This document shows, one piece after another, positions 33,701 to 45,700 of a stretch of 64,000 nucleotides of DNA. The translations under genes and the position numbers were made by a program. The stretch is from positions 57,751,439 through 57,815,438 of the forward strand of contig NC_088800.1 of assembly GCF_011386835.1 (NCBI RefSeq). Direction: 5' to 3'. The notes beneath the pieces were generated by a model that ran no database searches, was not told where the DNA came from, and saw nothing but the letters and a program-made list of their open reading frames with translations. The stretch is from Chrysemys picta bellii (taxonomy: Eukaryota; Chordata; Testudines; Emydidae). Position 1 is the stretch's first letter. Each line of letters begins with the position of its first letter.

Positions 33701-36700
33701 TCACTTGGGTCTCTATGCTGGATGTATGTACACATGCACACACAGGCACACAGACACGTGCACACACACACACCATCACTTGTGTCTGCAGTCTGGATGT
33801 ACACCCCCACCCGCACATACAATGCATGTCTCCATTCTGAGTGCGCACACACACACACCGCTTGAGTCTCCACTCTGTCTTTGCGTGCGCACACACACAC
33901 ACACAAACACACACCCTCTGTGTACCCATCACTTGTGTATCTATTCTGGATGTATACGTATACAACGTACCCATCACTTATATCTCCATTCTGGATACAC
34001 GCACATGCATTTTGTGTTTGCGTATGTGCATGTTTCCATTCTGAGTGTGCATGCACACATCACTTGAGTCTCCAGTCTGTCTTTGCAGGCACCCCCACCC
34101 CCACCTCTGTACCCATCACTTGTGTCTCCATACTGGATGCCCCCTCCCCCATCCTATTCAGAAAATGCTGCGCACTGCCCCTCCAGAAGATGCATGCTCT
34201 CCCCAGTGCAATATCCCCCTATATGAACACACACATACACACACACACACACACTGCATTCAGGCCAAGGTCTGGCTGAAAGACATAGCCAGACACCCTC
34301 TGCCATGTGCCCTGCACCTATGCTCTGCACACACAGCTTATAACGCTTTGCTTGTAACGTGGTTGGGACCAAGGCGATGGTGGGAGTGATGAGACAGACT
34401 CCAGCCCATGCATCTGTCACACTGGGATTCCAGGGGGGGGCCATGTCACTGTCCCTCTTACTAACATCTCCATCTGGCTGGCCAACCTGCTCAGGCCAGG
34501 CTCCTCCTTAGCCAATGCCTCCCTCTTCCTCCACCAGGAACTCAGGACATATCACACAGCTTCGCTCTCTCTAAGTGCAAACACACACACACAGTCACTC
34601 TCTCTCCACTTGCTGCACGCTTAGGCATTCTCTGCCAGACGCTCATGAAGAGGCATAACACAGAGAACCCAGCACAAAGCAAGTCACAGAAACAAACGTG
34701 CATAGGACAGAGAGACATTTGGACAGACTTCAACAGGCTGCCACCAGGAAAGTGAGAGGGAGAAGAAAGACCCTCCCCTTTCAAGGCACCTGCTTCACAA
34801 GCGGACACCCCAGTGCCCCCAAAGACCAGCCAATCCCATCCACATAATGGGATGCAGCTCCACTCCACATCACCCCGCAGCCAAGCTAAACTTCCTTTGC
34901 CGAACCTCAGGCTGACCCCAAGAGCCGCTGAAGAGCCCCCAGCCTCAGGGAGCCCAGGAGCCAGATGGATGGCAGCCCTGGATGGTGCCTAGCCTCTGCT
35001 GTGATCACCCAGGCTGTGAGCTGGAGAGATGGTGCCCTGCACAGTCAGCACAGTTCAGACCCGCGAGAGCAGCAGACAGGGGCTGAGTTGTTAGTACTGT
35101 TACCCAGGAGACCGATCGGTAACCCTGCCCCGAAAGACTGAAGGGGAAGGAAAAGAAAGCACCAGCAAATTGCATAGCTATCGTTTCGCAGACTAGACCT
35201 CTCTGCTGGGCAGAGACCTTGAACCACCAGCTCTGGCCAGTTAAAGCATCACCTTCCAAGCCCAGTGCAAACACCAGCAACCTCCAAGGGGCCCAACACA
35301 CGCCCCTCCCTCCCTGTGCAGTGGTTGAAGGGTTTCTCCAGTCCCAGCCTCTCCCAGCAGGAGGCACTGTAGGGAATGGTGTGGGAGTACTGGCTATGGG
35401 GGAGTTCCCACGTCCTCCGGTAGGAGCTCTGATATTGGGGTGATTTCCTTCTGCCTGGACTTAACGTAGGAACACCAGCTGCAGGGCACTCCCAGGTCCT
35501 CCAGTCTCATGCGCTCCTAGAAGCAGTCGCCATAGGCAATGGCCTAGCAGCGCTGGCTGGGTGAGCTCACGGCAAGGTCAGCCGCACTCTCTCCGAGTGG
35601 AAGTTCCTGTAGGGAATGGGGTAGGAGCTCTGGAGAGATTTCCCACCTACTCCAGTCCTAATGTCTCTTCTGCTGGTGTCACAGCCACTGCTCCCTTCCT
35701 GCTTTGTGATCGCCTGGGTCATTGGGAAGCAGCTCATTCTGCTCCTGGGCTAGCCCTCCCCATCTCCTTACTGCGGGGGGTCTGCCCTCCCCTTCCCCAC
35801 GGAGATCCCCTCGCGCCAGCCTTGACCCCTGCCCAGATAGTGACACAATTTATCCAGCAGCGTCCTCCATCTGCTCACCAAAGAGAGCACCCTGCAGAGG
35901 GCCCTTTCTGGGGCCCCCTCTCTGGCCAACTTGGATTGCGCCTGGCCTCCGGGCAAGCAGTGACTGTCCACGGGGCAGATGCCACAAGGACACAGTGACA
36001 GGAACAGCTTCTTCTGCAAATCCCAAGAAGAGAGGGGTGCCGGCAGGCCCAGAGAGAAGGGAAGATCTAACTGGCTCTGGCTGCATGTGCTGGCTGTGGG
36101 CCCCTCTCTGGCAGGATTCCCCGGGAGTTTCCAAGAGAACTGGGGAGACGGGCTGGCTCAGCTAATTCAGAACCACTGGGTTGTTTCCCTTCTCAATACC
36201 TCTTCCCCCATGGAGCACCAGGGGGCAGTAGAGCCCAGCACACAGCAGCCCAGCGCAAGCACTGTTTTGCTCCCTCCCTCTGTGCCCAATCCCTCTGTCC
36301 AGACACAGCCTTTCCCTTGCTCCACCCCCGTGACTCGGTCCTGCTGCGTGAATAGCTTTCTGTTTCTGGCGCTGGCTTCTCTGTGGCCAGGCCTGCCCAG
36401 GCGATGCCCTGAGCTGGGCGTCAAAGCCCATAATGCTTTCAGCACTGGGGGTGGAACACAGTTGTATCTCTGCCAGCCCTGCCGAAGAGCAGCCCTCAGG
36501 TGTCAACCCACAGCTCCATCCCTGAGGTAGCCACAGCCCGAAACACAGAGTGGCTTGCAGGCTGGCTGAGGGAGCAGACCGGGGGCTCCAGAGTCTTCTG
36601 GCTGGGAGCAGAGGTTATTCCTGATCCTACCTGGGCACATCTCCTGCTGTCCCACCTCAGTACCCCGAACATAATGCCAACCCCAGGTTAGCCCCCCAGC

Positions 36701-39700
36701 ACTGCGTGGCTGCCGCCAGCTGGACATGCAGTGAAGGACTCCGGGAGGGGGGCGGGGGGGGGGGGTGAGAGCAGTGCAGCTGTGCCAGCCAGAAGGGAAA
36801 GGGCTTGTGTGGGACTGGAGGGGAGGTGCAGGTGTAGGGGGCTCAGAAGTTGATTCAGTGAAATGAAAAGCCCCAGCAACAATGAGACTCAGAGGTAAAG
36901 CCAGGAAGCGGGTGTATCAGCTCCGGGAGGGGGAAGGGGGGAGTTAGTGGGGTTAGCAAAGGGGACAGGACTCTGCCCCTTTGAGATGAGCTCTAAAGCA
37001 TTTTTATGTTCAACAGTCGCTGACACCCTGAGGGGGGTAGGGGAGCCCCTTGTCTCTGCTTCCCGGACCACAGCAGCAACGCTTCACAATCTACAGGGCC
37101 ACGTTCAGCCCTGGAGGAAGCGCCAACTTTCCCTGGGGCATGAGATGGGTCACATGCCTTTATCGGTGGGAGGGACTGACTCCCAGCAGAGCGCTGGCAG
37201 TGACCCTGCCATGGGCAGCTCTGCTCCCAGCACCAGGAGAGTGCTCACACTGGTGCTTTGCCTGCATTAGATGGAGCCAGGAGCAGAGACAGAGGGCACC
37301 TGTAAGGGCAGGAGCTGGCTCCATGCTCCCCCAGGCCTGGGGAAAGTGGGTTTGCCTTGGGAAGGGACGAGCATTCTGATGGCTGGGCCCCACGTTCCAA
37401 TGTGAACGACCCCTTTCACTGTGGCAGGGAGTGTCTGCTGGGAAACCCTGGCACTGTAGCCCAGACCAGACATAGGGCAAGGACCAGGGCTGGGGGGTGG
37501 AAGGGAGGGGGATCCCCAGAGACCAGGCAGGAGGCTCCTGCAGCTCCACTGCACAGTGGGTTTCATCTACCGCCATAGCAATATTGCTGTAGGCTCACTC
37601 ACCGCACCACTCGTCTATCCAGGCGAAGGCCTGCCGGTGTCCTATCAACAGGATGTCCCGGATCACCTGCAACCACAGCACAGTTATATCCCAGCAGGCA
37701 CTGCCAGGGTTCTCCCCAACCTCAGATCCCTCTGCTCTGAGCCCTGAGTCCCACTTGCCCTGCCAAAGGTGGGCAGAGTCCTGGAACGGACTGCTTTGAA
37801 TTAGCCCCGAAATCTCCTCATGGCAGAGAGCAGGCGGCCCCTCCAGAGAGAAGAAGTAGGGTCTGTCATGCTGAGCTCCTGCCCTCAGCAGCAAGAGCCT
37901 GTGCCTCCTCTCAGTGCGCAGGGCTGGGGCTACAGCCGGCATCCAGATACAATATGATACATGGTAAGAAATCTGTGGCCATGCAGGACTTCACAGCTGT
38001 CAATGGGCTCTGCAGCCCATGTCCACCTGGAACATACCTGCAACAGTGGGGACAAGACTCCCGCCCTCCTGCACCAAAAGCACAGGTCACTTGAGCTCAA
38101 GGAGAATCTCCAGTAAGGGTTAGCAGTATAGGGGCTATGACACACAATTGAGAGGTTCCGGTTCCATCTAGTAGAAGGCAGTGGTACATCTGTATGTATG
38201 CTTGTGTGTACATCCACAAGTATGCACACTCATTCTTTAACCAGCTCATTAAAACATAGCCACAGCCAACAGGGTCTATTTATAATCCCAGATCAGGTGC
38301 TAAAGACTGCAGAGTTCTCAAGTTTTCGCATGGGTTGAGCATGTGCTCAGCTAGGCCTGGAGATGCGGTGCTCTAGGGGTCTCTCCTGCCACCAGGCAAT
38401 GAGCTGTGTGGGCCTGACCCCGCCTTGTCAGACAGAGTCCCTGGCTGGAACATGGGAATGTTAGGATCTTGCTGCCTCTCCCCCCCGCAGTGCCTGGGGA
38501 CCCAGAGGTCTTGTCTCATTGGAGGGGCAGAAGCACCCAACCCACAATGCCAGACTGCCATGCACTCACCTTGTGGACAAACTGCTCCACTCGTGTCTGC
38601 AGCCCCCACACCTCGAACTTGACCGTGACCAGTTTGTAGGAGCACATGATGGGCTTGGTGTGCTCCTGCCAGCCTTCTCTCAGGGGCCCCCGGCCCGTCT
38701 TCACTGAGCTGAAATATCGTGGGTCCTGCCGTGGAGAGGGACAGAAGGGGGCGGCTCAGCATGCCAAGTCTGGATGCCAATCACAATTAGAAAGGAACTA
38801 GCCCAACCCCATGGCCTGTGGGTGTTTCAATGCTCTATTTCGTTCCAGCCCCAGAGTTGGTCTCCTTCCCACTTAGAACAGCTCACAGTTAATAGTGGTG
38901 GTCAAGAACATCTGGCCCAGGCCTCACTGATACTGGACCTCCCAGCTGAGGATAATGTACGAATGGGCAGGAACATGGATAGGCAGGGGCAGGCACAGGC
39001 CGGGTGGGAGGGCCGAGGGGGCCAGAACAGGCCAGGCAGTGCAGGAGCAGGTTTGTAGAGGAACAGCTGTCTGGTTGGGCAGGCAGGTGTGGGCACAGGG
39101 GTAGGCTGGCGGGTTGGTGTGAGGCCCTGTAGGTGTGTGTTCGAAGCAGTGCCCAGGGTGGGTGGGAGCGTAAGGATGTGCTGGCAACACCTATGCATGT
39201 CCTGCTCACTCCCTGTTCTCCTCCTGGGCTGGCATTACCTCTGGGCTCTGGTAATAGCGCTCAGGAATCTCGTCAAAGGCGATGTCCAGGAACGTGACCT
39301 CATGATCGCCCAGGATTTTGTCACTGAGGAAGATCTGGTGGTGGAAGGGAAAGGGTAAGAAACACACCCTCTTCAGCTGGCCCTGAGCACCCGCTCGCAC
39401 CCACCCAGTGCCAATACACATTTGCAGGGAAATGGGCCCTAGAACTAGCTCTGTGATGGGCAAGAGCCATTCCCAGCTGGGAGGGCTCCTGAAAGCTCCT
39501 TCAAGATGGCTGGAGGATAGTTAACGTGACTCCAGTTTTTAGAAAAGGCTCCAGGGCGATCCTGGCAATTACAGGCTAGTAAGCCTAACTTCAGTACCAG
39601 GAAAGTGGTTGAAACTATAGTAAAGAACAGAATTATCAGACACATAAATGAACACGATTTGTTGGGGAAAAGTCATCATGGCTTGTGTAAAGGGAAATCA

Positions 39701-42700
39701 TGCCTCATCAGTCTATTAGAATTCTTTGTGGAAGTCAACAAACATGTGGACAAGAACCCCCACCAAAGGCTCTTAAGCAAAGTAAACAGTCATGGCAGAA
39801 GAGGGAAGGTCCTCTCATGGATTGGTAACTGGTTAACAGATAGGACACAAAGTGTCGGAATATATGGTCAGTTTTCAGAAAAGAGAGAGGTAAATAGTGG
39901 TTCTTCCCAGAGAGCTGTAGTGGGACCAGTGCTGTTCAACATATTCATAAATGGTTTGGAAAAAGCGGTAATCAGTGACGTGGCAAAATTTGTAGATGAT
40001 ACAAAATTACTCAAGACAGTTAAGTCCAAAGCAGACTGCAAAGAATTACAAAGGAATCTCACAAAACTGGGTGACTGGGCAACTAAATGGCAGATGAAAT
40101 TCAATGTTGATAAGTGCAAAGTAATGCACATTGGAAAACATAATCTCAACTATACATACAAAATGATGAGGTGTAAATTAACTATTACCACTCAAGAAAG
40201 AGATCTTGGAGTCATTGTGGATAGTTCTCTGAAAACATCCACTCAATGTGCAGCAGCAGCCAAAAAAGCAAACCGAATGTTAGGCACCATTAGAAAAGGG
40301 ATACGTAATAAGAGAGAAAATATGATAATGCTACCATAGAAATCTATGGTATGTCCACATCTTGAATACTGTGGGCAGTTCTGGTTACTTCCATCTCAAA
40401 AAAAAAAAAAATCGTAGAATTGGAAAAGGTACAGACAGAGAAGGCAAACAAAAAGGATCAAGGGCGTGGAACAGCTTCTGTATGAGAAGTTAAAAAGACT
40501 GCGAAAAGAGATGACTAAGAGGTCTATAAAATCATGACTGGGGTGAAGAAAGTGAACAAGGAAGTGTTATTTACTCCTTCCCATAACACAAGAACCTGAG
40601 GTCACCCAATTAAATGAATAGGCAGCAGTTTAAAACAAACAAAAAGGAAGTACTTCTTCGCACAATGCACAGTCAGCCTGTGGAACTTGTTGCCAGGGGA
40701 TGTTCTGAAGGTCAAAACTATAACGGGGTTTGACAAACCTATTCTCTGAAGCACCTGCATTGGCCACTGTCGGAGGACAGAAGCCTGGGCTAGATGGACC
40801 CAGCATGGCCGTTCTTATGTTCAGACTCACTCCAAAGAGATGCTGCCAACAGAGTGACGCCTGGGATCTGAGCAATGTCCTCAGTCATGTGTGGCACACC
40901 CACACCAGCCCCAAGGAGCCTGCTGCCTAGGCAACTGGACTGGAAGCTCTGGCCTCCTCTAGGAGATGCAGCACGCCTCCTGGGCATACACGGGAGCTCA
41001 CACACACACCTAGTGGAAGGGGGTCATTGGAGTGGTGCGGGGCTGCATACCACTGCCCCATGCAATAGAGGAAAGGAGCCCAAGAGCCTCACCCCACAGC
41101 GTCCCCTTCAGCAGCCAAGCCACAGGCACTGGGCGGGTCTGGGCTAGGAATGGCTGGTTCCAATGGAGTTCAGCAAATATGGTAGAGGAGTGGTAGAGCG
41201 TGTGGGGTGTGTGTTTGAGCCACTTACATTCGCATTGTCTCCACAGTTATCCTCGTACTTGGTCTCAATATAAATGGAGAACTTTGGCAGGAAGGAGCAC
41301 TGCAGAGAGAGGGACAAGCCATTACGAGCCAGCCTGGAGAACATCACCCAACGCTAGCTAGGCCAGCGCAGGGTCAAGTCCTCCCCCCCAGTGAACCCCA
41401 TGTCAGACCCACTTATCATCAGAGGCTCTCATCAGATTGCTTGTCGGGGCAATTCCCAGGGCACTAAAGCCCCCTACCTAACCAGGCACAGCATGGGCAG
41501 TGCCAGTGCCCCCCACGCTGCCCAGCTCATTGGCCTGCTTGTGTCTGCCCTGGAGGGAGCCGATCTAGCGAGGAGGGTTAGCGCAGTCTCAACGCAGTCT
41601 CCCTGAGCCCTGGGAGTGAATGATGCCCAGGCAGGAGGGGAGCTAGGATGGCATGCGTGTGACGGCAGTGGGGCACAAAGGGAGCTGACGTCAGCAAGTG
41701 GCAAGATACACCTTGTGACAGTATACAGGACCCACCCAGTGTCTGTCAGGGAAGGGATTAACCCTCTCCCTCAGGCTGGAGGCAGAACCACCCTGAGTTG
41801 CCCTCAGGGCAGGGATTGGCAGGGTGGTGGGGCGGGGCCAGCTGTGGGGCCATCTACCCCAGGCGCACTGTAAGTGTGATGGATGGAGAAAGGGAGCGGT
41901 GGGGCCTGAGTCTAGCAGTACAAGAGGGGCTGGTGCTTTGCCCTCTGAGCTGCCAGTCAGGAAAATAATGGGGCTGCTCTGAATTTGCTCTCCCACACGC
42001 TCCTCCCACCCCCCCGCACCTCAGCCATGCCTAGCAGGAGGCAGGGCCATGCCAACCAGCAGCTCCATGGCGAGCCCAGCGGGGGTGCTGGGAACGGTAT
42101 AATGGCAAGTCCCTGTTCTTACCGTGTACTCTGCACCGACAGCACAGTGATCGCAGGGTCCGGCAGTGCAGGAGAGCAGGGCACCGGGGAGAGAGACAAG
42201 AGAGAGATGAGACCTAGGAACAGCTGCTGGCTTTTTGGCTGCCCCAAGCAAAAAAAAAAAAAAAAAAACACGGGGCGGCCAGAACGGAACGGCAGAGGAA
42301 AAAAAAAAAAAAAACCCAGCGGTGCGGATGGAGCCAGGGTGCAGGGGGACTCCCTGCGCTGCAGATGTGCCCCAGCTAGCGGGGGGAGGGGGAGGAAGGG
42401 GGGGAGAGAGAGAAGGGGGGCGGCCAGGGCTTCAGCGGGGTGCTGCCAGGGCCGCCTGCCGGAAGGGCTCCGCACTGCTCCGGTCGGCTGGGAAGGAAGG
42501 ACGCAGACTGCCCTGCCGGGCTTGCTGCTGGGCTTGCTGTCCTCCACGCCGCTGCCCCCTACAGCGCGGCCAGAGCGGAACAACAACAAAACAAACAAAC
42601 AAACAAAAGAAAAGAAAAGAAAAGAAAAGAAAAGAAAAAGCGGCCGTGCCGCCCTAGGATTGGGCAGAATGCCGCCTCCTACAAGCTGCCACCCCAAGCA

Positions 42701-45700
42701 CCAGCTTGCTCGGCTGGAGCCGGCCCTACACACACCCAAGTGTCGCTTTGTGACAGTCCAGCCAAACAATGAGACAGCTCCCCAAGCGGGGGAGGGAGGC
42801 ACCCCTGCTGCCACTCCCCACACCAGCAGAGTTACTGTAGGGAGGAGGGCGGCCTGTGGGGGATCTGCCCAAGAGGACAGACAGACTGTGCCAGAGCTGG
42901 GATTCGAACATGGGGCTCCCGGCTCCCAGCACCGCGCTCAGACCACTGGGAAATGCTGCCTCGCTCAGTGACACAAGGTGTGATGAGCTGATCCTCCCTA
43001 GAGGGGAGTTTGGCTCCATCAGAACTGCACAATGCAGGGGAAGGGAAGGGGAGAGGAGATCAGCTTTTCTCTTCAGGCCTAGAAACAAACCCCACTCCCC
43101 AAGGGGAGACCCCCAGTCCTACTGGAAAGATCCCTGCTCCCCGGGGTGAAGGACCTCCTAACCCCACCAGAGAGACCCTCCTACTCCTGGAGCAAAGGAC
43201 CCTTAACCCAGCTAGAGAGACCCCCCTGCTCCCTGGGCAAAGGACCCCCACCCCACCAGAGAACCTCCCTGCTTCTGGAGCGGAGTCCCCACTGCCGATG
43301 CAGAGAGTTGTCAAACCCACTAAAACCCCCATAAAATTGACCTAAAATTCCTGAGCTTCAAAAATCAAGGATAATTGACTGGCGATGATGAATGGGGCTG
43401 GGTTTCAGCATGTCCCTTTCTGCCTCACCCCTGCGTGGGAACCATTCCCTCCCATTTGTGAGATCACCGCTGGGTGAAAATACCACCTCAGATGCACACT
43501 CAACGTGCTGCTGGGAGGGGAACCCACTTGCTCTGTGTGGAGGGGGGAATTCAGGCCCAATGTCTGTGGGCAGAGGGCACAGACGCCGCTGGCACTCAGC
43601 ACTGCTAGGGGCCTGACTGGTTGGATTCCCCTCCAGGCCATTCTAGAGCAGATTATTGTCCAACATTTCCAGTAAACAACGAGCCTGTATTTTGCTGAGG
43701 GAGGTATCTGAGGTGAAGCTGGATGGGCTACAGAGGAGGCACCACCATGAACAGGCAGTGCCATGCCCTGGAGGGGGACCTGGCTCTGTCAGACTGTGCA
43801 GAATCCTACAGGTGGGGCATGGGTCACTGGGAATCCCTGGGTGCACAGCTGGATGCTGGAACGGCCGCACCCAAAGGCTGCGAGTGCTGCTGTGCAGGAG
43901 CCTGCCTGGCATTCCAAGCCTCGTCCCTTTCAGCAGGAGAAGAGCGCCCCCTGTGGAGGGCTCAGGCAGCTGCTGGCAAACCAGGGCAGCGAGGACCCTG
44001 CGTGAGGTCCCACATTCATCTGCTCTGGCTGAGGACTTGCTCCCTGCACTCCTACCTCTGCCTCAGGCCGTGGATCTGCAGCAGCCAGGCAGGACTCTTT
44101 GTGCTCGGCAGCATGTGGGCGGAGCTGGCAGCAGCCCAGCCATGGCATGGCTCAAGCAAGGCTTAGTCCTGCAGTGGAGATGGGACCAAGGCACAGCTAA
44201 CACACAGCCTAGGCCTATCCATGCTGCAACACAAAGCCCTAGTGTGCGTGGGCGGGGTGGGGGGGAGACAGACGACTGGGTCCCCCAACCTGGTATGAAG
44301 GACCTTGAATCCCTGCCTCAGGAGGCCAGAGGGCGCGGGGAGAATTGCTTTGTAGTTCTTGATGTGCCCAACAATGGGAGGGTCTGGGCCTGGGCCCCCT
44401 GTTCCGGTGTGAGTCGGGAGTCACTCCCCTGTCAGACCGGTGCTGGTGGCAGAAGCAGCTGCGATGTGAAGGGCTAGAGGACGGGGAGGAGGAGAAGAAT
44501 GGTGCCTCTCTGCGTCCCCAGAGAGCAGTGGCTGAGTGGGGGGCAGGGTTGGGGGCCTCTTACCCGTAATGGTGTAGGGGTAATAGTTCCAGGCCTTCTC
44601 TGTGATGTAGAATATCCGGGGGGTCACTGCGCGGGCCCAGCTGGGCAGCTTGCTGCAGGGGAAGGGAAGAGAAGAGCAGAGCAGAGCGGGGGGCTCTCGT
44701 TAGCGCACAGAGCTCGGCTGGTTTTCGGCCCTCTGGCCTCACAGCCCTGGGCCTGAATTCCTCCGCTCACCCCTGCAGCAGGTTCAGCACAATCCCTGCC
44801 AATGCGCCTCGGCGCTGACGTGCAGGGGCCACCCCCTGGGGGAGAGAGGGGCTGCACCCACCCTGTAGGACCCAGCTAGCTCTCACCGCCCTGGGCCCAG
44901 GCTTGAGCTCCTGACACCTTTCCAGCCCTCTAGCCCCCTAACCAGCCAGCGGCTTCCCAGCTCCATACGCACCGAGCTAGGAGACAATGTGCTTCCCAGC
45001 TGCCCCTGACCCAGTGGGTCCACTGCCACGCTCCCCAGCCAGCCTGCATCCTTCCAACTCTATCCTCCAGCCCCCTGCAGCCCCACGCCCTCCCAGCTCA
45101 CCCACCTGGGCCCAGCCTCTCGCGCATTCCTCCCCCTCCAGGGAACACAGGGTCGGCTCCTGCTCCCACCAAAGCAAAGGCAGCTGAGCCCTTGATTTCA
45201 AGGGGAGCCAGCTCAGGCCCCTGGCTCCCAACGACTGCTTTTGCCAAGTGTTGCCCTCAAGCACTGGAAGCGCAGGCCCCGCAGGGTCGGGGCAAGGGAC
45301 GCAGCGTATGTGCGCGCTGGGGGGGACATGACTGTCGCTGGGCTGGGCAAGGAGCCTCTGCTCACAGGCAGAGCTGCAGCAGCTGGGGCTGGAAATGAAC
45401 AGTCTGCTCATGCCAGCTCGCCGTGACCGCCGCTCCTCGCCCATTGGAGGGGAGCTGGAGGGGGAGGGAGAGATGAGGTGTGGTTTGATTAATTTTCAGC
45501 CTCTATAAATAGCATCCCCAAGAGGGGAATCGTGAGCGCCTCGGCTAAAAATACCCTGTCTAGCACCCGCAGCTCCCTCTGTGGGTAAGCAGCCGATTAA
45601 TGCGCTGTGAGGAGACGGAGCAGCACAGCCAGGACTGCCTCACACAGCCAAGCTGTCCATTGCCTCCCTCCGTCTATGGAGGGGGTCAGGGCGCAAGGCC

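Larger units (their letters stand above)
30766..37602 (-). other. PITPNC1-like intron 8 (6.8 kb)
   Basis: It holds two hAT-type elements (31008-31255, 31351-32001) and a CA-rich minisatellite (33715-34150). Otherwise it is GC-rich, non-coding sequence with short internal duplications (for example around 35330-35420 and 35600-35660, both with GTAGGGAATGG). Confidence 0.55.

Noticed and set aside
33509..34279. Overlapping His/Thr-rich and Cys/Val-rich open frames
   Set aside because: They are translations of CA repeats in the minisatellite.
35561..36530. Several open frames of 140-180 codons in intron 8
   Set aside because: High GC content gives long frames by chance; all strands and frames are similarly open and no domain or splice-consistent exon was found.
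41985..42971. 328-codon plus-strand open frame (and 234 codons on the other strand)
   Set aside because: It runs through poly(A), (AAAAG)n and GC-rich transposon sequence and covers the microexon in the wrong sense. The product is Lys/Arg/Gly/Pro-rich with no domain.
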